From Cryptomeria japonica (taxonomy: Eukaryota; Streptophyta; Pinopsida; Cupressales; Cupressaceae), in the NCBI RefSeq assembly GCF_030272615.1, contig NC_081414.1:823793896-823857895 (forward strand): 64,000 nt of DNA. Direction: 5' to 3'. This document shows positions 1 to 11,499 of the stretch, one piece after another. The notes under the pieces were generated by a model. The model saw only the letters and a program-made list of their open reading frames with translations, was not told the origin of the DNA and did no database searches. Positions within the stretch are counted from its first letter, which is position 1. Every line of letters begins with the position of its first letter. Made by a program: the position numbers and the translations under genes.

Positions 1-971
1 AGTCTCTCCCTCAGGCTCTCCATATCCCCAAGTCTATTCTCTACTGCAATGCGAAGGTTTGGCACCATGAATTCTGCTGGCACCACCGCTTCCTACCCGT
101 ACATGAGCTGGAATGGAGTCTGACCCGTGGTCACCTTGTAAGTCGTTCTGTAGGCCCATAGTACAAAGGGTAACTTCTCCTCCCAATCTTCCTTTTCTAC
201 CCCACAAGACTTGTAAATTACCGATACCAATATTTTGTTTGTGGCCTCGGCCTGGCAATTGGCACGTGGGTAGTACGGGCTTGATAATGAGTTAAAAATC
301 TTAAACTCTGAGGTCAACAACTGTATGATATGGTTCACGAAGTGGCCCCCCCAGTCACTGATCAACTGAATAGGTATACCATATCGCGTAATGATTTGTT
401 CATGAATAAATTTCGCTGTGCTTACTGCCGAGTTATCTGGGAGAGCCCTTGCCTCCACCCACTTAGTCAAGTATTCTGTCGCAACCACAAAGTACCGGCA
501 CCGTCGTGTGCGGCTGGCCTTAAGAGGACCTACAAAGTCGAGTCCCCATCGTTCAAAGAGTTCCTGTGCGTGCGACGGGTTGAGGGGCATGAAGTCCTGC
601 TTCAGAGGTTTGCCCGCCCGTTGGCAAGTGTCGCACCCCACGACCCACTCCCTGGCGTCGTGATGTATGGTTGGCCACCACAGTCCTGCCAGAAGCACCT
701 TGCAGGCTGTAGTGTTTGGGCCCATATGTCCACCTGCGGGTCCTTCGTGTGCCTCCCTTAATACACTCGGGACTTCTTCTTCCATGACACAACGCCTCAA
801 TACCTGGTCTGGACCCATTTTGTAGAGTAAACCGTTGATGAGCGAGAAAGTCCTGCTCCTTAATACGAGCTTTCTCCGTTCCCCTGGGGCCATACCCTTC
901 GGAAATCGGGACGTCGATAGGTACTCTCCAATCTTCTTGTACCACGAAGGGATTACGGCTATTTGGAACAA
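1..971 (-). pseudogene. Ty3/gypsy integrase (partial, degraded)
   Basis: Integrase joins retroelement cDNA to host DNA. Reading right to left, the frame shows an HHCC zinc finger (REAHEG, GGHMGP, then CDTCQ, about 560-720), then the catalytic core: D in WGLDFVGP near 535, D in LISDWGGHF near 350, and E in QAEATNK near 250. The usual SDRG is SDWG here and the usual GQAE is CQAE, so the active site is probably damaged. The frame continues past QLMYG through an in-frame stop near 90 to the window edge, so the C-terminus is outside the window. An RNase H tail joins it upstream. Confidence 0.9.
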
Positions 972-2856
972 GTGCGCATCTGGAAAATCATCATTTACTC
1001 CCTCTAGCGGTTCCCCTGACTTAATCTAAGACAGTTGATTAGCTATGACATGGCTTCGCCCCAGTCTTACCAAAATTGAAAATGTGAACTCCTGTAGTAG
1101 CAATAGCCAACGGCTTATCCTCCCCTGGATAATAGGCTTGTTTACCAAGTACATGAATGCCTGGTGGTCTACGTAAAACGTGAATGGTGTAGCTAGTAGG
1201 TAATGACGAAATTTCTGTACGGCATAACCATGCCGAGGGCTTCGCGTTCTATGGTACTGTAGTTCTTTTCAGCCTTTGAGAGCAACCTGCTCGCAAAATA
1301 AACGAGGTGGTCCAACCCGTGTCCTCCTACTTGGGCTAATGTAGCCCCGATGGCATAGTTTGAGGCATCCACATGAACGTGGAATTCCTTATCCCAATTC
1401 GGGTATGCCAGTATGGGTGCTCCCATCAACCTCGTCTTTAGCTCTTCAAAGGCCTTGCTCTGTGGCTCTGTCCAGATGTATGGTTCCCCTTTCTGTGTCA
1501 ACCTATCCAACAAGTGGGACACCTGAGCGAAGTTCTTGATGAACCTCCTGTAGTACCCCACATGACCAAGGAAGGATTTTATCCCCGTGACGTCCGTAGG
1601 AGGTTCCATTTCTACTATTACCCGAATCTTGTCCGGGTCCGTTTTCAATCCTTCTTTACACACAATGTGTCCAAGCAATCTTCCCTGTGGTACCATGAAT
1701 CTACATTTCTTCAGATTGAGGGCCAACCGTGCCCTCCGACATCTCTCTAGGCACTCCCCGAGGGTTTTTAGGTGGGTGTCCTGTCCACTGTAAATAGACC
1801 AATCGTCTAGGAAGGCTTTGAAGTTCCCCACCGATCTTGTCGAAGATGTGTAAGATGATGCGCTGAAAGGTGGCAGGTGCATTGCATAGACCGAAGGGCA
1901 TTCAATTGTATGCATACACACCGTCTTCCACCACAAAAAGTTGTTTTCAACTTATCTTCCTCCGCAATGGATATCTAGTTGTACCCAGAGAACCCATCCA
2001 TGAAGGAATAGATTTCATGTCCAGCTACTTCCTCCAAGATGCTGTCGGTGAAGGGTATGGGAAACGGATCTTTAATAGTGACAACGTTCAGACACCGGAA
2101 GTCTACACAGATCCGGATCTGATTGGCCTCTTTCTTGAGGGAAATCACAATGGGAGACACCCATTCGCTTGTCTGCACTTTGAAGATTATGCCTGCTTCC
2201 AACATCCGCTCAATTTCGTCATTCACCCATGCAGCATAATTCTTGTTCATATGGTAAGGTCGCTTCCTTACCGACTGGGCTCCCGGTACTAATGTTATTC
2301 GGTGTACACATAACTCTGGGGGCACGCCCTTCAGGTCCTTGTACGTCCATGCGAAGACATCCTTGTATTCAAGGAAAATTTTGAAGGCTGCCACCTTCAG
2401 CACTGGATTCCAGTCATCTCCGACAAGGATGATCTTGGGGTCACTCGTCCCCCCGAGATTTGTCTCCTTTAAATTGGCTTCCTGGTATTTAATGGGCTCC
2501 CCCTTCGGGAATTGGTGTGTCAGCGCCTCACTCACCAAGGCCTCCCCTTCCTTGTAGTCGCCATATTCCGGGGGAAATATATCTGGTTCTTCCTCAATGC
2601 TCAATACATTGCACGAAGGTGTAAATAATTCATAATCTCCCATTTGCCAATGGAAGAGGCCATTCAGGCCATTCAAGGAGTCCCCGTCGTCCCCTGAGCA
2701 TGCCTCCAGTTCTAACACCCCTTCATCGCTAGGCTCCATGCGGTGTCCGTCCCCCAACTGGTCTCCCTCAAATTCCGAGTCGAAGGAGGATGCTAACTCC
2801 TCACTCACCATCTGCATATGGAGATCGATCACATACTTCCTCCCCACGTTTTCCAA
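972..2856 (-). pseudogene. Ty3/gypsy reverse transcriptase and RNase H (degraded)
   Basis: Two frames carry one polymerase. At 1975-2856 lie the N-terminal RT blocks (VFAWTYKDLKG, EAGIIFKV, ICVDFRCLN, YSFMDGFSGYN). At 1193-1936 lie the active-site region (FLDDWSIY near 1800; the usual YxDD is FLDD), the thumb (GHVGYYRRFIKNF) and the start of RNase H (FHVHVDASNYAIGA). RNase H continues through 972-1192 into the integrase frame (FYVDHQAFMYLVN is readable). The break between the two main frames near 1940-1975 is a frameshift. Confidence 0.92.
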
Positions 2857-3022
2857 GGAAAGAGTATTCCGCTTCCAATTATGGTTTGCTTTTGCTGCAA
2901 TAAGCCACTCATGCCCAAGAATGGCGTCATACCCTTTCTACTTCAGGGGAATTACTACAAAATCCAACACGAATGGCTGCGTGCCAATCATCACCTGCTG
3001 GCCCATGAGGGTACCAAGGGGT

Positions 3023-3541
3023 TTAATCCCGTGTTGATCTGCCCCTAGTAGGTTGAACGTGGGGGTTGAACGTGGGGGGCCACAACATAGGCTTTCCAAG
3101 TTTTTTCCATGTCACTTCTGGGAGCACATTTACTCCTGACCCTCCATCCACAATAGTGTTTGTCAAGGTAGTCCCTAGTATGCCCATTTCTACCACCGCC
3201 GGTTGGCGTCTGTTGTTGACTACCAACAACATGGGGTCGACTGTGGGGCTTACAACCTCCCTTAACATGGGGTCGGTTGTGGGGCTCATGACCTCCCTCA
3301 TTTTCACCTGTGAGGGTACAAAGTTTAAGATAGCCGTTTTTAACTGCTGCATGGTCTCCAAGAGGTCTTGAATTCTCACGGGTACCTCCATCTGCAATAT
3401 TTGCCGTAAGATTTTCTCCCCTTGTTTGTGGCGGACTTGCGGTCTGGTGGTTGTTCTGTCCCTGGGCGGCAATTTCTTTTGTGATCTCGTGTCTTGCTTC
3501 CCGCACTCTCTCGGTCTCTGTGTGGGGATTTGGGTATGCAC
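3023..3541 (-). pseudogene. Ty3/gypsy aspartic protease region
   Basis: The frame contains TIVDGGSGVNVLP near 3120-3160, the plant Ty3/gypsy form of the D-S/T-G protease motif, here with DGGSG. It lies between gag and reverse transcriptase as expected. Upstream within it is a short repeated stretch (TTDPMLREVVSP, TVDPMLLVV), a local 39 bp duplication. A second overlapping frame covers the same DNA after a frameshift, so the polyprotein is not intact. Confidence 0.7.
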
Positions 3542-3629
3542 CCATTTTGGCCTGCGCCCTTGTGATTGCCAACACTTCTGCCTTCGTGGGTTCTATGTTT
3601 AGAAGGTTTACACCAAGCTTCGAGCAATT

Positions 3630-5250
3630 TGCGTCCTCATGGTCGCCTGGCCCGCACCATCGGCAGAGGTGCTAAGGGGTGGCTTCCTTTGTGCAATCGC
3701 AGGCGAAGTGTCCCCACTGATTGCAGGCCTTACACTGGATCATTGGCCGGCCCTTGGCGTCATACCGGATCCGGTTTCTGTTATTGTTATTATTGTTATT
3801 TCTTCCGCCGCTGCGTCTGTTATCCCGGTATCCTCCAGATGATGTCGTTGTGTTCATTTCTTGGCCCGTACCCGCTGGTGCGGATGTTGTGGCCTGCTCC
3901 GTGAACAGCACCTGGCTCATTTGCATACTTCGGGTTTTCATGTTGTATGGGCACTCCTTGGTGGAGTGTCCCATCACTTGGCAAATCTCACAAAATGCCT
4001 TTCTGGCAAGTACCCTTTGTGTGCCCCTCCTCTTTGCACTCAGTGCACCATATGTCCCCTTCGGTCCGACCAGTGCTTCTCATTGTTTTGAATTCCCTTC
4101 TCATTCACTCCATGTCTTTCTGGAGCACTTGCACCCATTTGCCAGCCTCACCGTCGCTGTTGCTTTCCTGTGAAGAGTCATCCTCCTCGGACGAGCTATC
4201 CTTTTTTTTCTTCGATGTCTTGGTCTCGCTTTCGAGATCCATCGCTCTATTGTATGCATCTTCGTACGATGTAGGTGGAACGATTTTCATCTTCTTTCGG
4301 AGGGAGTGTTTTAGTCCCTCCACGAACCATCGCTTCTTCAACCCATCTGCTGGTTGACTCTCCATTTTTCCCAATAGTTCCTTCAGCTGCCGACTATAGG
4401 TCGGACAGTCTCGTTCTTGTTCTGCTTCGTTCCATAGATCTCGGCGACTATTTCGTTGTCATCCCTCAGGAGGCGGAACTCTATCCCAAACTCCTTCTTC
4501 AGGTCAGGCCATGTGCCGACTTTGGCCTTATCCATATCTAAGTATCAGTCTATGGCCACTCCCCTTAAGGTTGCTGGGAATTGTGTTACCCATTCGCCTT
4601 GGTCGGTAACACCGTTTGCTGACCATATGGTTTCGCACGTTCGACAATGGCGGACAGGATCTTCCTTCCCGTCGCCGTTGAACTTGAGTAGTTTCTGTTT
4701 ACTCGCCATTGATGGGGGTCGTCTCCCCTGAGGTGGTTGTGGCTGAGCCCCTGTGCCGCTCCCTCCGGCGCCGGTCCTGTGTCCTACGTGGGTGATTGGG
4801 GGTACGGTGTTTTGCTTGCCGTGTGTCGCACCTACAGTCGTACGGTTGTCCTCCCCTTCATTCTCACCTGCGCCCACTCCAGGCTCCCTTTGGTGATCCT
4901 CACTTCACGGTGTAAGGGATAAGTTTCTAAACTGATCCCGCATTTCTTCGACTAGGTTCCTCCGCAACCTTGTTTCCTCCAGAAACTCTTCGTGGCTCCT
5001 CACCCTACGGTGTTCTGGGGACGTGTAGATATTCCCCTCGGCTTCTACACCCTCCGTGACACCTCCTTGGTTCCCTTCGGGCAACCCTTCAGCAGGTCAT
5101 CCTTCGGCAAGTTGCCTCAGCCTTCGTCTACGTTCTACACGTCGTTCCAGAATCAAGGCCCTCTGCACGGCCTCCCACTCATCCGTTTCTGCTTTCTTAT
5201 TTCTATCTTTATTCAATAGGTTGGGCATTAATTGTCGTACATTTCCATAA
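3630..5250 (-). pseudogene. Ty3/gypsy gag with three CCHC knuckles
   Basis: Pieces of one gag read right to left: an acidic, arginine-rich segment (HEEFLEETRLRRNLVEEM, about 4930-5010), LLKFNGDGKEDPVRHCRTCE near 4640-4700, a lysine/serine/acid stretch near 4140-4230, then three zinc knuckles of spacing CX2CX4HX4C: CTECKEEGHTKGTC near 4010-4050, CEICQVMGHSTKEC near 3950-3990, and CKACNQWGHFACDC near 3690-3740. A run of asparagines (about 3780-3800) reflects a simple repeat. Gag packages the element RNA. The frame shifts at least three times. Confidence 0.82.
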
Positions 5251-5349
5251 TTCACAGTACATAAACCAAAAACCAGTCTTTATTAATTCATTTTGTCAGA
5301 TACAACTCATGTCAATGACACTTTTATTTGAATATAGAAGGTTCAAGGT

Positions 5350-5740
5350 TCAATTCCTTCCTGGCCTGGCGCCATCCTGTTCCGCTTCCCGGTCGCTGCT
5401 TTCTTCGTAGTGTTGAAGGATTTGTTGGCGTTGCTCTTCCTGGGCAATCTCCTCTAGGCGAGCTTGTTGTGCCAGCGATGCCTGTGCAAGCAACCGGGAG
5501 AGATGGTTCATCAACCGATTTACTGTCGGGCTAACCTCCAGCGCTGTCCACACAGCACTTGGTGGGATTTCAACCTCTCGTCGGACATAGGTCTCGATGG
5601 CTACCTGGAGCAGAATTGAAAATTCCAGTCTTCTCCTGTGTAGAGCTCTATCTGCGCGTCGTCGGCCTCTGGGTTTATCTCACCAACGGGTAGGCCCATC
5701 ATGTCCGTGCGCCATCCGCGTCTTCCGTTCTCGAGTATGT
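5350..5740 (-). pseudogene. Possible N-terminal gag/leader reading frame
   Basis: Downstream of the primer site the minus strand is open in pieces encoding a glutamate- and glutamine-rich helical segment (LLAQASLAQQARLEEIAQEE and onward). It lies where the first codons of the polyprotein would be, but there is no clear start codon and no recognised domain. It is either the N-terminus of gag or a leader frame. Confidence 0.4.
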
Positions 5741-5743
5741 CTA

Positions 5744-5756
5744 GGCAACGGCGCCA
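5744..5756 (-). other. Primer binding site, tRNA-Asp type
   Basis: The minus strand reads TGGCGCCGTTGCC, complementary to the 13 bases at the 3' end of plant tRNA-Asp. It lies 2 bp inside the LTR end, the standard position for priming minus-strand DNA synthesis. Confidence 0.88.
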
Positions 5757-5758
5757 AA

Positions 5759-6033
5759 TGTTTGCCCTCTCAGGTGAATAACTTAAAACATAAAGCACAT
5801 AATGCAGAATAATAACGCCATAGATATCAGATAAAGTATAAGAGATGTTATTCCATTCATAATTTTATTCCTAATTGTTCTTCCCAAGTTACATTCGAAA
5901 GTATATAAAGATACCGAGGGGGTGCAAGCGCCAACCGTCGCACCACAACTGCCACCCCTCAGTTACCAACTAACCAACACAAATACAACTTAATTAACTA
6001 GTTTTATTCCCGTGTACAATATTGCCGCCAACA
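5759..6033 (-). repeat. 5' LTR of the Ty3/gypsy element (275 bp)
   Basis: On the minus strand the segment starts TGTTGGCGGC and ends GGGCAAACA, giving TGTT/AACA ends, with the primer site 2 bp beyond. A TATA box (TTTATATAC, minus strand) lies at 5901-5910. The length is short for Athila-like elements. The outer target duplication would be GATCA (6034-6038), but the other side is off the window. Confidence 0.85.
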
Positions 6034-6178
6034 GATCAATCACCATCACATTGAGGAAACATGCCTTCATCATCATCACTGCTAAGGTTTGAAATGTTGA
6101 GTATCAAAAGATATTATCCAAGACATCAATATTCATTCGTGATGACAAATCAAGTACAAGCAAACTAAGGTATCATCT
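6034..6178. other. Flank between two insertions
   Basis: 145 bp separating the Ty3/gypsy LTR from element A. It should be continuous with 13859 onward in the pre-insertion locus, because A carries a target duplication. No gene or motif recognised. Confidence 0.5.
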
Positions 6179-7240
6179 TGTTGATGTGTCTTTTGTACAC
6201 GACCAAACACAGAATAAAAAACCCAGAGGTATCCTATCCTCTCTTGAATAAAGTTCCCCGAATGCTGAAGATTTCGCAGAAGGATCAATCGGAGAAACTC
6301 CAAGGTTCTGTTATGTAGGTTCTCTACTCGTGGATAAGCACCAGTGGTCGTTGTGTTTATTGTTTTACAAGGGGCCTTACGTACTTTCTAGGAAAGCATG
6401 TTCTTGCAACTACTTTTCAATGAGGAAACTGAATTCTCCTAATACTAACTGATGTTTCAAAAAAGGGCAAAAGATAATGGTTTTAAGGAGATGATACTAA
6501 ACTAATCCTAAGAATGACTCAATGAGGACCGGTCTTGATAAAACTCTACCAATTTCAGTATTGCCAAAAGATTACAACTCTACTGGAATTGGTGCGATCT
6601 TCTAAGGGGATTCAATGATTTTCGAATCATCAATGGGACAGATACTATCACTAAGATACATATCAATATCTCCAATAATGATTGAACTCTTAAACAATCT
6701 TAATATCTCCAGTTGACCACACAGAGCGTACTTACAATCAGTAAGGAGCTAGTGATTTGGACTATGAGTTTTACCAAAGATCAAACACAACATTCGTCCT
6801 TCAATCTTAAAACTTAAGTACTATCTCTACTAAGAGTGATTCAAGAAGATAAACAACCATGAAAATAGCCACAAGGATTGCAATAAAACACCATAACTTC
6901 AATATTTCATTGATCTCATAGCCAAATAAAACAACAATTGTTCAACTTTCTCTCTTCACTACTTCTTTCTCTACTGCTAACAATCTTAATCTGATTTCTC
7001 TTTTCTCTAACTCTAACCTCTTAGAATGAATTGAGTGAGGACTTATATAGCACTCTCAAATACAATGAACAGCCTGGATTTGAAGAAGATCAAAGGCTGA
7101 GATTTTGACACCTAAACCCTAATTAGGGTTTGTTACAAAAAAGACCGCATTTAGATAAACATTATCAATCCATAGCTAATAGAAATTGGCACAAATAACG
7201 AGGAAACATAGCCCAATGCGGATAAAGTTGCCACATCATT
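6179..7240 (-). promoter_or_regulatory. Element A 3' region: telo-box palindrome, TATA, conserved U5-like end
   Basis: On the minus strand, following the stop codon: the 18 bp perfect palindrome AAACCCTAATTAGGGTTT at 7114-7131 (two head-to-head telo-boxes), a TATA box CTATATAAG at 7042-7050, then about 860 bp ending in CATCAACA. A block with GTAAGGCCCCTTG lies near 6365-6380, followed by a segment shared almost base for base with element D (GTGGTCGTTGTG read on the plus strand) near 6345. The promoter points out of the element 3' end, as in an LTR. Confidence 0.65.
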
Positions 7241-10200
7241 TTACAACAACTTCTCATCTAGCATTTTGTTCCCTTTTCTATGTTCTTTTCTGGCATATTC
7301 AATGAATCTGGACGTAATCCCCTCAATCTCAGCAATGGGAATTTCATGCAGGTTCTTCATTCGTTCTTCCAAGTGGAGGACTTGATCAAAAGCTGCGAGA
7401 AGGATCATCTCCCATCAAGGCTCTAGCTCTTTTGTTTTCTCGATCAGGAACATAGTAGCATACATCTGATCTCGCTGCTTTTCTGTGACCATGTTCTCCT
7501 CGCAAAAAATAATCTTGATCCTGTCTTCCAATTCTTGGATATCTACATGTGTCTCGATCTCTATCCTTCTGTCAAGGATTATACACAATACATCAAACAC
7601 CTTGTCTTGAATAGGGTGGATAGTGCCTTTAACTCGGCTGCATCTAGTATTAATTTCTTCGAAAAGAACTTCCTTCATTTGGAGCAAAGTTGACCATTGC
7701 AGAAGGCTATGGGTTCCTCCATCCATTATCTTCTCTTGTGCTAAAATCTGCCTTGGCGTCCTTCTTATCACTTGCAAGACCGGGATGACAATGTCTCTAG
7801 TGTGAGTGAATGCATCCACAGTTATCAATAGATTATGAATGATCTCAAGGACTTGGATAGCCCGATGGACTGTCTTCATCATTCTTGTTACAAATTCAAT
7901 GGCTACCTTGTAAGAATCATCAATCCAAGAACTCATGACTTGGGCTAAGTTCTTCATCTTTTATGCCTCATTGATTCAGGAGGAAGTGCATGCAAAGGCG
8001 ATATTGCTAGATCTTGTCGCCTTAATGGTTGATTGAGGTGGCTAAAATAATTCCTCCAAGCACTAATCTCCCTTTCTAGCCTCTTATTCTTTTCCATTTC
8101 TTCTTTCAGTTTGTCATTAAGTGCTCTCACTGAATCAGTCGCTTCTTCCATGGCCTGCTCGGAGGTAAGTGGACCAAGATCAAATGTCTCTAGATCATAT
8201 TCCTCTGCCAGAATCTCATCCTCATACTTGTCCACTACTGGTGTAGCTGCCTGTATCTTCCTGGATCCTGCATCATCTCTAATTACCTTTGACATCTTTG
8301 TAGCCTTCTTCTTTTCGATTTCTTCTTGGGAATTTCCTATGAGACTTTCCAAATCAAATACTTGTTCTTCCTCTTCAACCACAACTACCCTCGTCAGTCT
8401 TTCTTTTAGCCAATCTAGAATGGAAGACTTTCTTTCCCTTACCTGTATTTCCTTAGGCAGAGGTCTATCGTCTCTGAAAGGAGATGTTGCTTCATCATCA
8501 TTCTTTTCTTCTTGTTGTTCATTGGCACCAACCTGGAGAGATTGACTTGATGAGTGCTGAGGTGTTCATCCTTTGCCTTGTTTATCATTTTGTACCACGG
8601 ATTCCATAGAATCATCAATTTCGTACACTATCTCTCTTTGATCCTCTCCTTGACTTATCTCCTTTTCATGTCTAGAAGACGTGCTCAGTGGACAATCAGG
8701 GTTCACCTTTTGTTTCTTCTTGGAGGGTTCTCTCTTCTCAGGTCCTTCTTTTCTCTTTGACCCTTTGGAATGAGAAGTATTCTCACTCACACTTGCTTCT
8801 CCTTCTTCTGTTCTTGTTTCTAGGGTGAATGTCATGGCTATATTTTGCTCCTTCAATTTTTTATGTTGTACGTCCACCCATCTGCAAGTGCAATTTAAAA
8901 CAGGGTCCATCAATGCTCTTAGGTCTACAACTTCTTGCTCATTCCAATCTATCTTCACTTCTTTATCTTCCTTCTCATAGGACGATTGGAGATTTCTACC
9001 ACTGTCCTGGGCTTGATCGGCTACTCTGTAAACTTTACATTTCCTAATAAGATCCAAGGGTAATCTAAAATGCATCTTTCTTTTCACCTCCACATCATCT
9101 TGAATATTCATCCAAAAGTCCTCTACTTGAAACTCATGTTTGTACTTCTTCCCAACTGTCTCTTCCATATGACCATGAGGGTCGAAATTCTCCCTTGAGG
9201 CAAAGGATGTGACTGAATACAGAGATAATTCATTTTCTACATCTTATGCGGCTTGAGAATTAGGACACACTTCAATTGAATTTCCCAGTAAAATAGGTAC
9301 GGGGATACCATTTCCATGCTTATGTCTTGATGCTTTAGCATAAGCTGCCAACTGTCTAGTCACTTCAAGTAATATTATTCTATCTGTAGGATACCTTGGC
9401 AACATATAGGGAGGTGAAGGACATCCATGGACCCTGATGTAGGTGAACTTTGGAAATTGAATGAACCATGCACCATGTTTCTTCACGAGCTCCTATGCTT
9501 CCGGAGACAGTCGATGGTGAATCCCTCCTTGCAATGTCCTAGTGATATACATTGTGAAGGTGTCATTGACTAGCTTGTAGCAATTCTTAGGTGGATGATG
9601 TAGTTGAACATAAGAATCACATGCTCTTATCTCTCCTGTCCCTCTCCCAACAACTCCTCTATGGGGTAACCCTGCATACTCAAAACTTCTGACTAAGGAA
9701 TATATAACATATGAACTCATGTGGGATGACTTAGTAGGGACTAGCCTCCTCAACTGCACATCTAGGTTGTTGCTAATGATTCTAGCCCAATTGAGCATTC
9801 GTTTTCCTTAGACGATCACTTGAATAAAAAAGAACATCCACTTGTCGAAGAAGAAGACCTGAGAGGCACCAATAACCCGATTGAGCATGGTTATCAAGTC
9901 CCTGAATTCCTCTTGGAAATCAATTCTATGTGACATATTAGGTATCTTGTTCAAGCGAGGCCTACTTTTGAGTAACCAATTCTTATTGATGAAGTTGAGA
10001 CAGGTATCAGGATCATCTTCGTACATAGACCTAACTCCTTCCAAGCTCTTAAAGATCATATCTCTCGGCTCCGGGAGATGAAAGGCTTCACTTATAGCTT
10101 CTTTTGAAAGATAGGCTAGGACAGTTCCATCTTTGGCTACGATTGTCCTTGAATGTGAATCATAGTGCCGGGCACATTCAATCATCAGCTCGTGACATTT

Positions 10201-10440
10201 AACTACGGGAGGGAAGCCTGCGGTGTTGATGATGCCACTCTCAATTATCTTCTTGGCTACAGGTGATGGCTTGCCGATGTAGGGTGATTCTCGAAACTTC
10301 TTCACATTGAAGTTCCCTAAATTGGTGTCTCCGATATTGCTCCATTTGGACACGATCCTAGTCTCCAGATCATCGTTCTTTTAATCTTCTTTGATGAGGG
10401 CCTGCCGGGTAGCGGATCCACTCGCCTTGGGGGTCGTCAT
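7241..10440 (-). pseudogene. Element A protein, about 1,020 residues, unrecognised family
   Basis: Start ATG at 10440 (MTTPKASGSA), stop TAA at 7241-7243. The product aligns along its whole length with the frames of elements B, C and D, so the gene is real although this copy has stops (ED*KN, IV*GKR, EA*ELV, QAA*DV, KG*TPQ) and a frameshift near 7970. Conserved blocks in order: SNIGDTNLG; AAGFPP-type block; HYDSHSRTIVAKDG; EAFHLPEPRDM; RIDFQEEFRDLITMLNR; SSYVIYSLVRSFEYAGLPHRG; VNDTFTMYITRTLQGGIH; WFIQFPKFTYIRVHGCPSPP; a lysine-rich, NLS-like stretch; and a C-terminal coiled coil. I see no RT, integrase, protease or zinc knuckle. A remote link to plant transposon-associated domains of unknown role is possible but untested. 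Confidence 0.75.
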
Positions 10441-11499
10441 TTGATACCTACAAAAAAAGAGGCTTAAGTTAGGTTTAAGTGTAGAATCTTAGTTAGGCGA
10501 CTTGAGATTCCTTAGAAGCTGAAACCCTTTAAAAAAAGTAATTTTTCAAACTAGGCATTACCTAGATATAGAAGACCTAATCCTCAAGAAAATTTAAAAT
10601 GGAAACTTGGATCAAATCTTCAATACCTTGCCTAAAAAATCAGATTAAACACCTTACCTTCAATTTCCACTATCAATTTGAAAAGATGGATAAAAAGAAT
10701 GAAGATTTGTGCTGGATGAAAGGTCTTTGATCTGCACTTCAGGTTCGCCCTTGATGATTTAGCCTTTGATCAGCCTTCCTAAATCAAAAATTCGCTTATA
10801 CCTGCTGCAATTCGCTTCTCCAATTCTGCTCCTAAAATTTGCTTTAGGAAAGACACAAATGAATGAAAGCTTAAACTTTACAAATCTCTTCCCCCTTTAT
10901 ATGGCGATTTCTCCATTTCCTCAAGAAGCCGACCTCATTGTTTATGAAAAAAAATAAAAAAATCTGATCCTTGAGGTGGCCGACCTAGCAAATAAGGTTT
11001 TAAAAAAAATAATTGGGCGGCCAAGGGTGAAATTTAAAATTTAAGACTTAAAAAATCAATTTTAACACCATTTACAAGTGTCTAATTTAGGCGGATTTGC
11101 ATTGTTTACCCAAATGATGCTTGATTTAGAATGTGGCAAGTGTATCTAGAATGTGGCTTTACTTGTGAATCTAGAATGTGGCTTTACTTGTGAATTTCAT
11201 GAGAGGTTATAGGCAAGCCTAGGAGATATTCTTTTAACGTTTGCCATTTTCTCCATTTTTCATTATTATTTCATCACCTTGATCCTTCTTATAATGTTTT
11301 TGCCATCATGAGTTTTGCCTTTAATTAAGGTGAAAAATGAGGATCTCTAAGGACTTCGCCCTTTCCATGACTAGGTCTCAATTGTCTCACTCCTTCACTC
11401 CGAATTGCTCTTCAAGGTAAGCGTATGCTAGTCTTAGCTCTTCCAAAGCTTAGGGATTCATTTTCTAGCCTCCATCATGGGTGAATTAGGTGATCATGA
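10441..11499 (-). other. Element A leader, CDS-proximal part
   Basis: AT-rich non-coding DNA between the start codon and the hairpin array. It contains two tandem copies of a short phrase (GAATGTGGCTTTACTTGTGA, about 11150-11195). No coding sequence seen. Confidence 0.5.

Larger units (their letters stand above)
1..6033 (-). mobile_element. Ty3/gypsy LTR retrotransposon, 5' portion
   Basis: A retrotransposon read on the minus strand: LTR, primer binding site, gag, protease, reverse transcriptase, RNase H and integrase occur in that order from right to left, which is the Ty3/gypsy order. The 3' LTR lies beyond the left edge. The coding region is broken by stops and frameshifts, so this copy is defective. 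The primer site matches tRNA-Asp as in Athila-type plant elements, and no chromodomain is visible in the part present, so a non-chromovirus lineage is possible but not proven. Confidence 0.93.

Noticed and set aside
6179-7248. A conventional 1.07 kb LTR for element A starting TGTTGTAAAATG
   Set aside because: No matching copy stands at the other end of the element, and the 5 bp duplications place the ends at 6179 and 13858.
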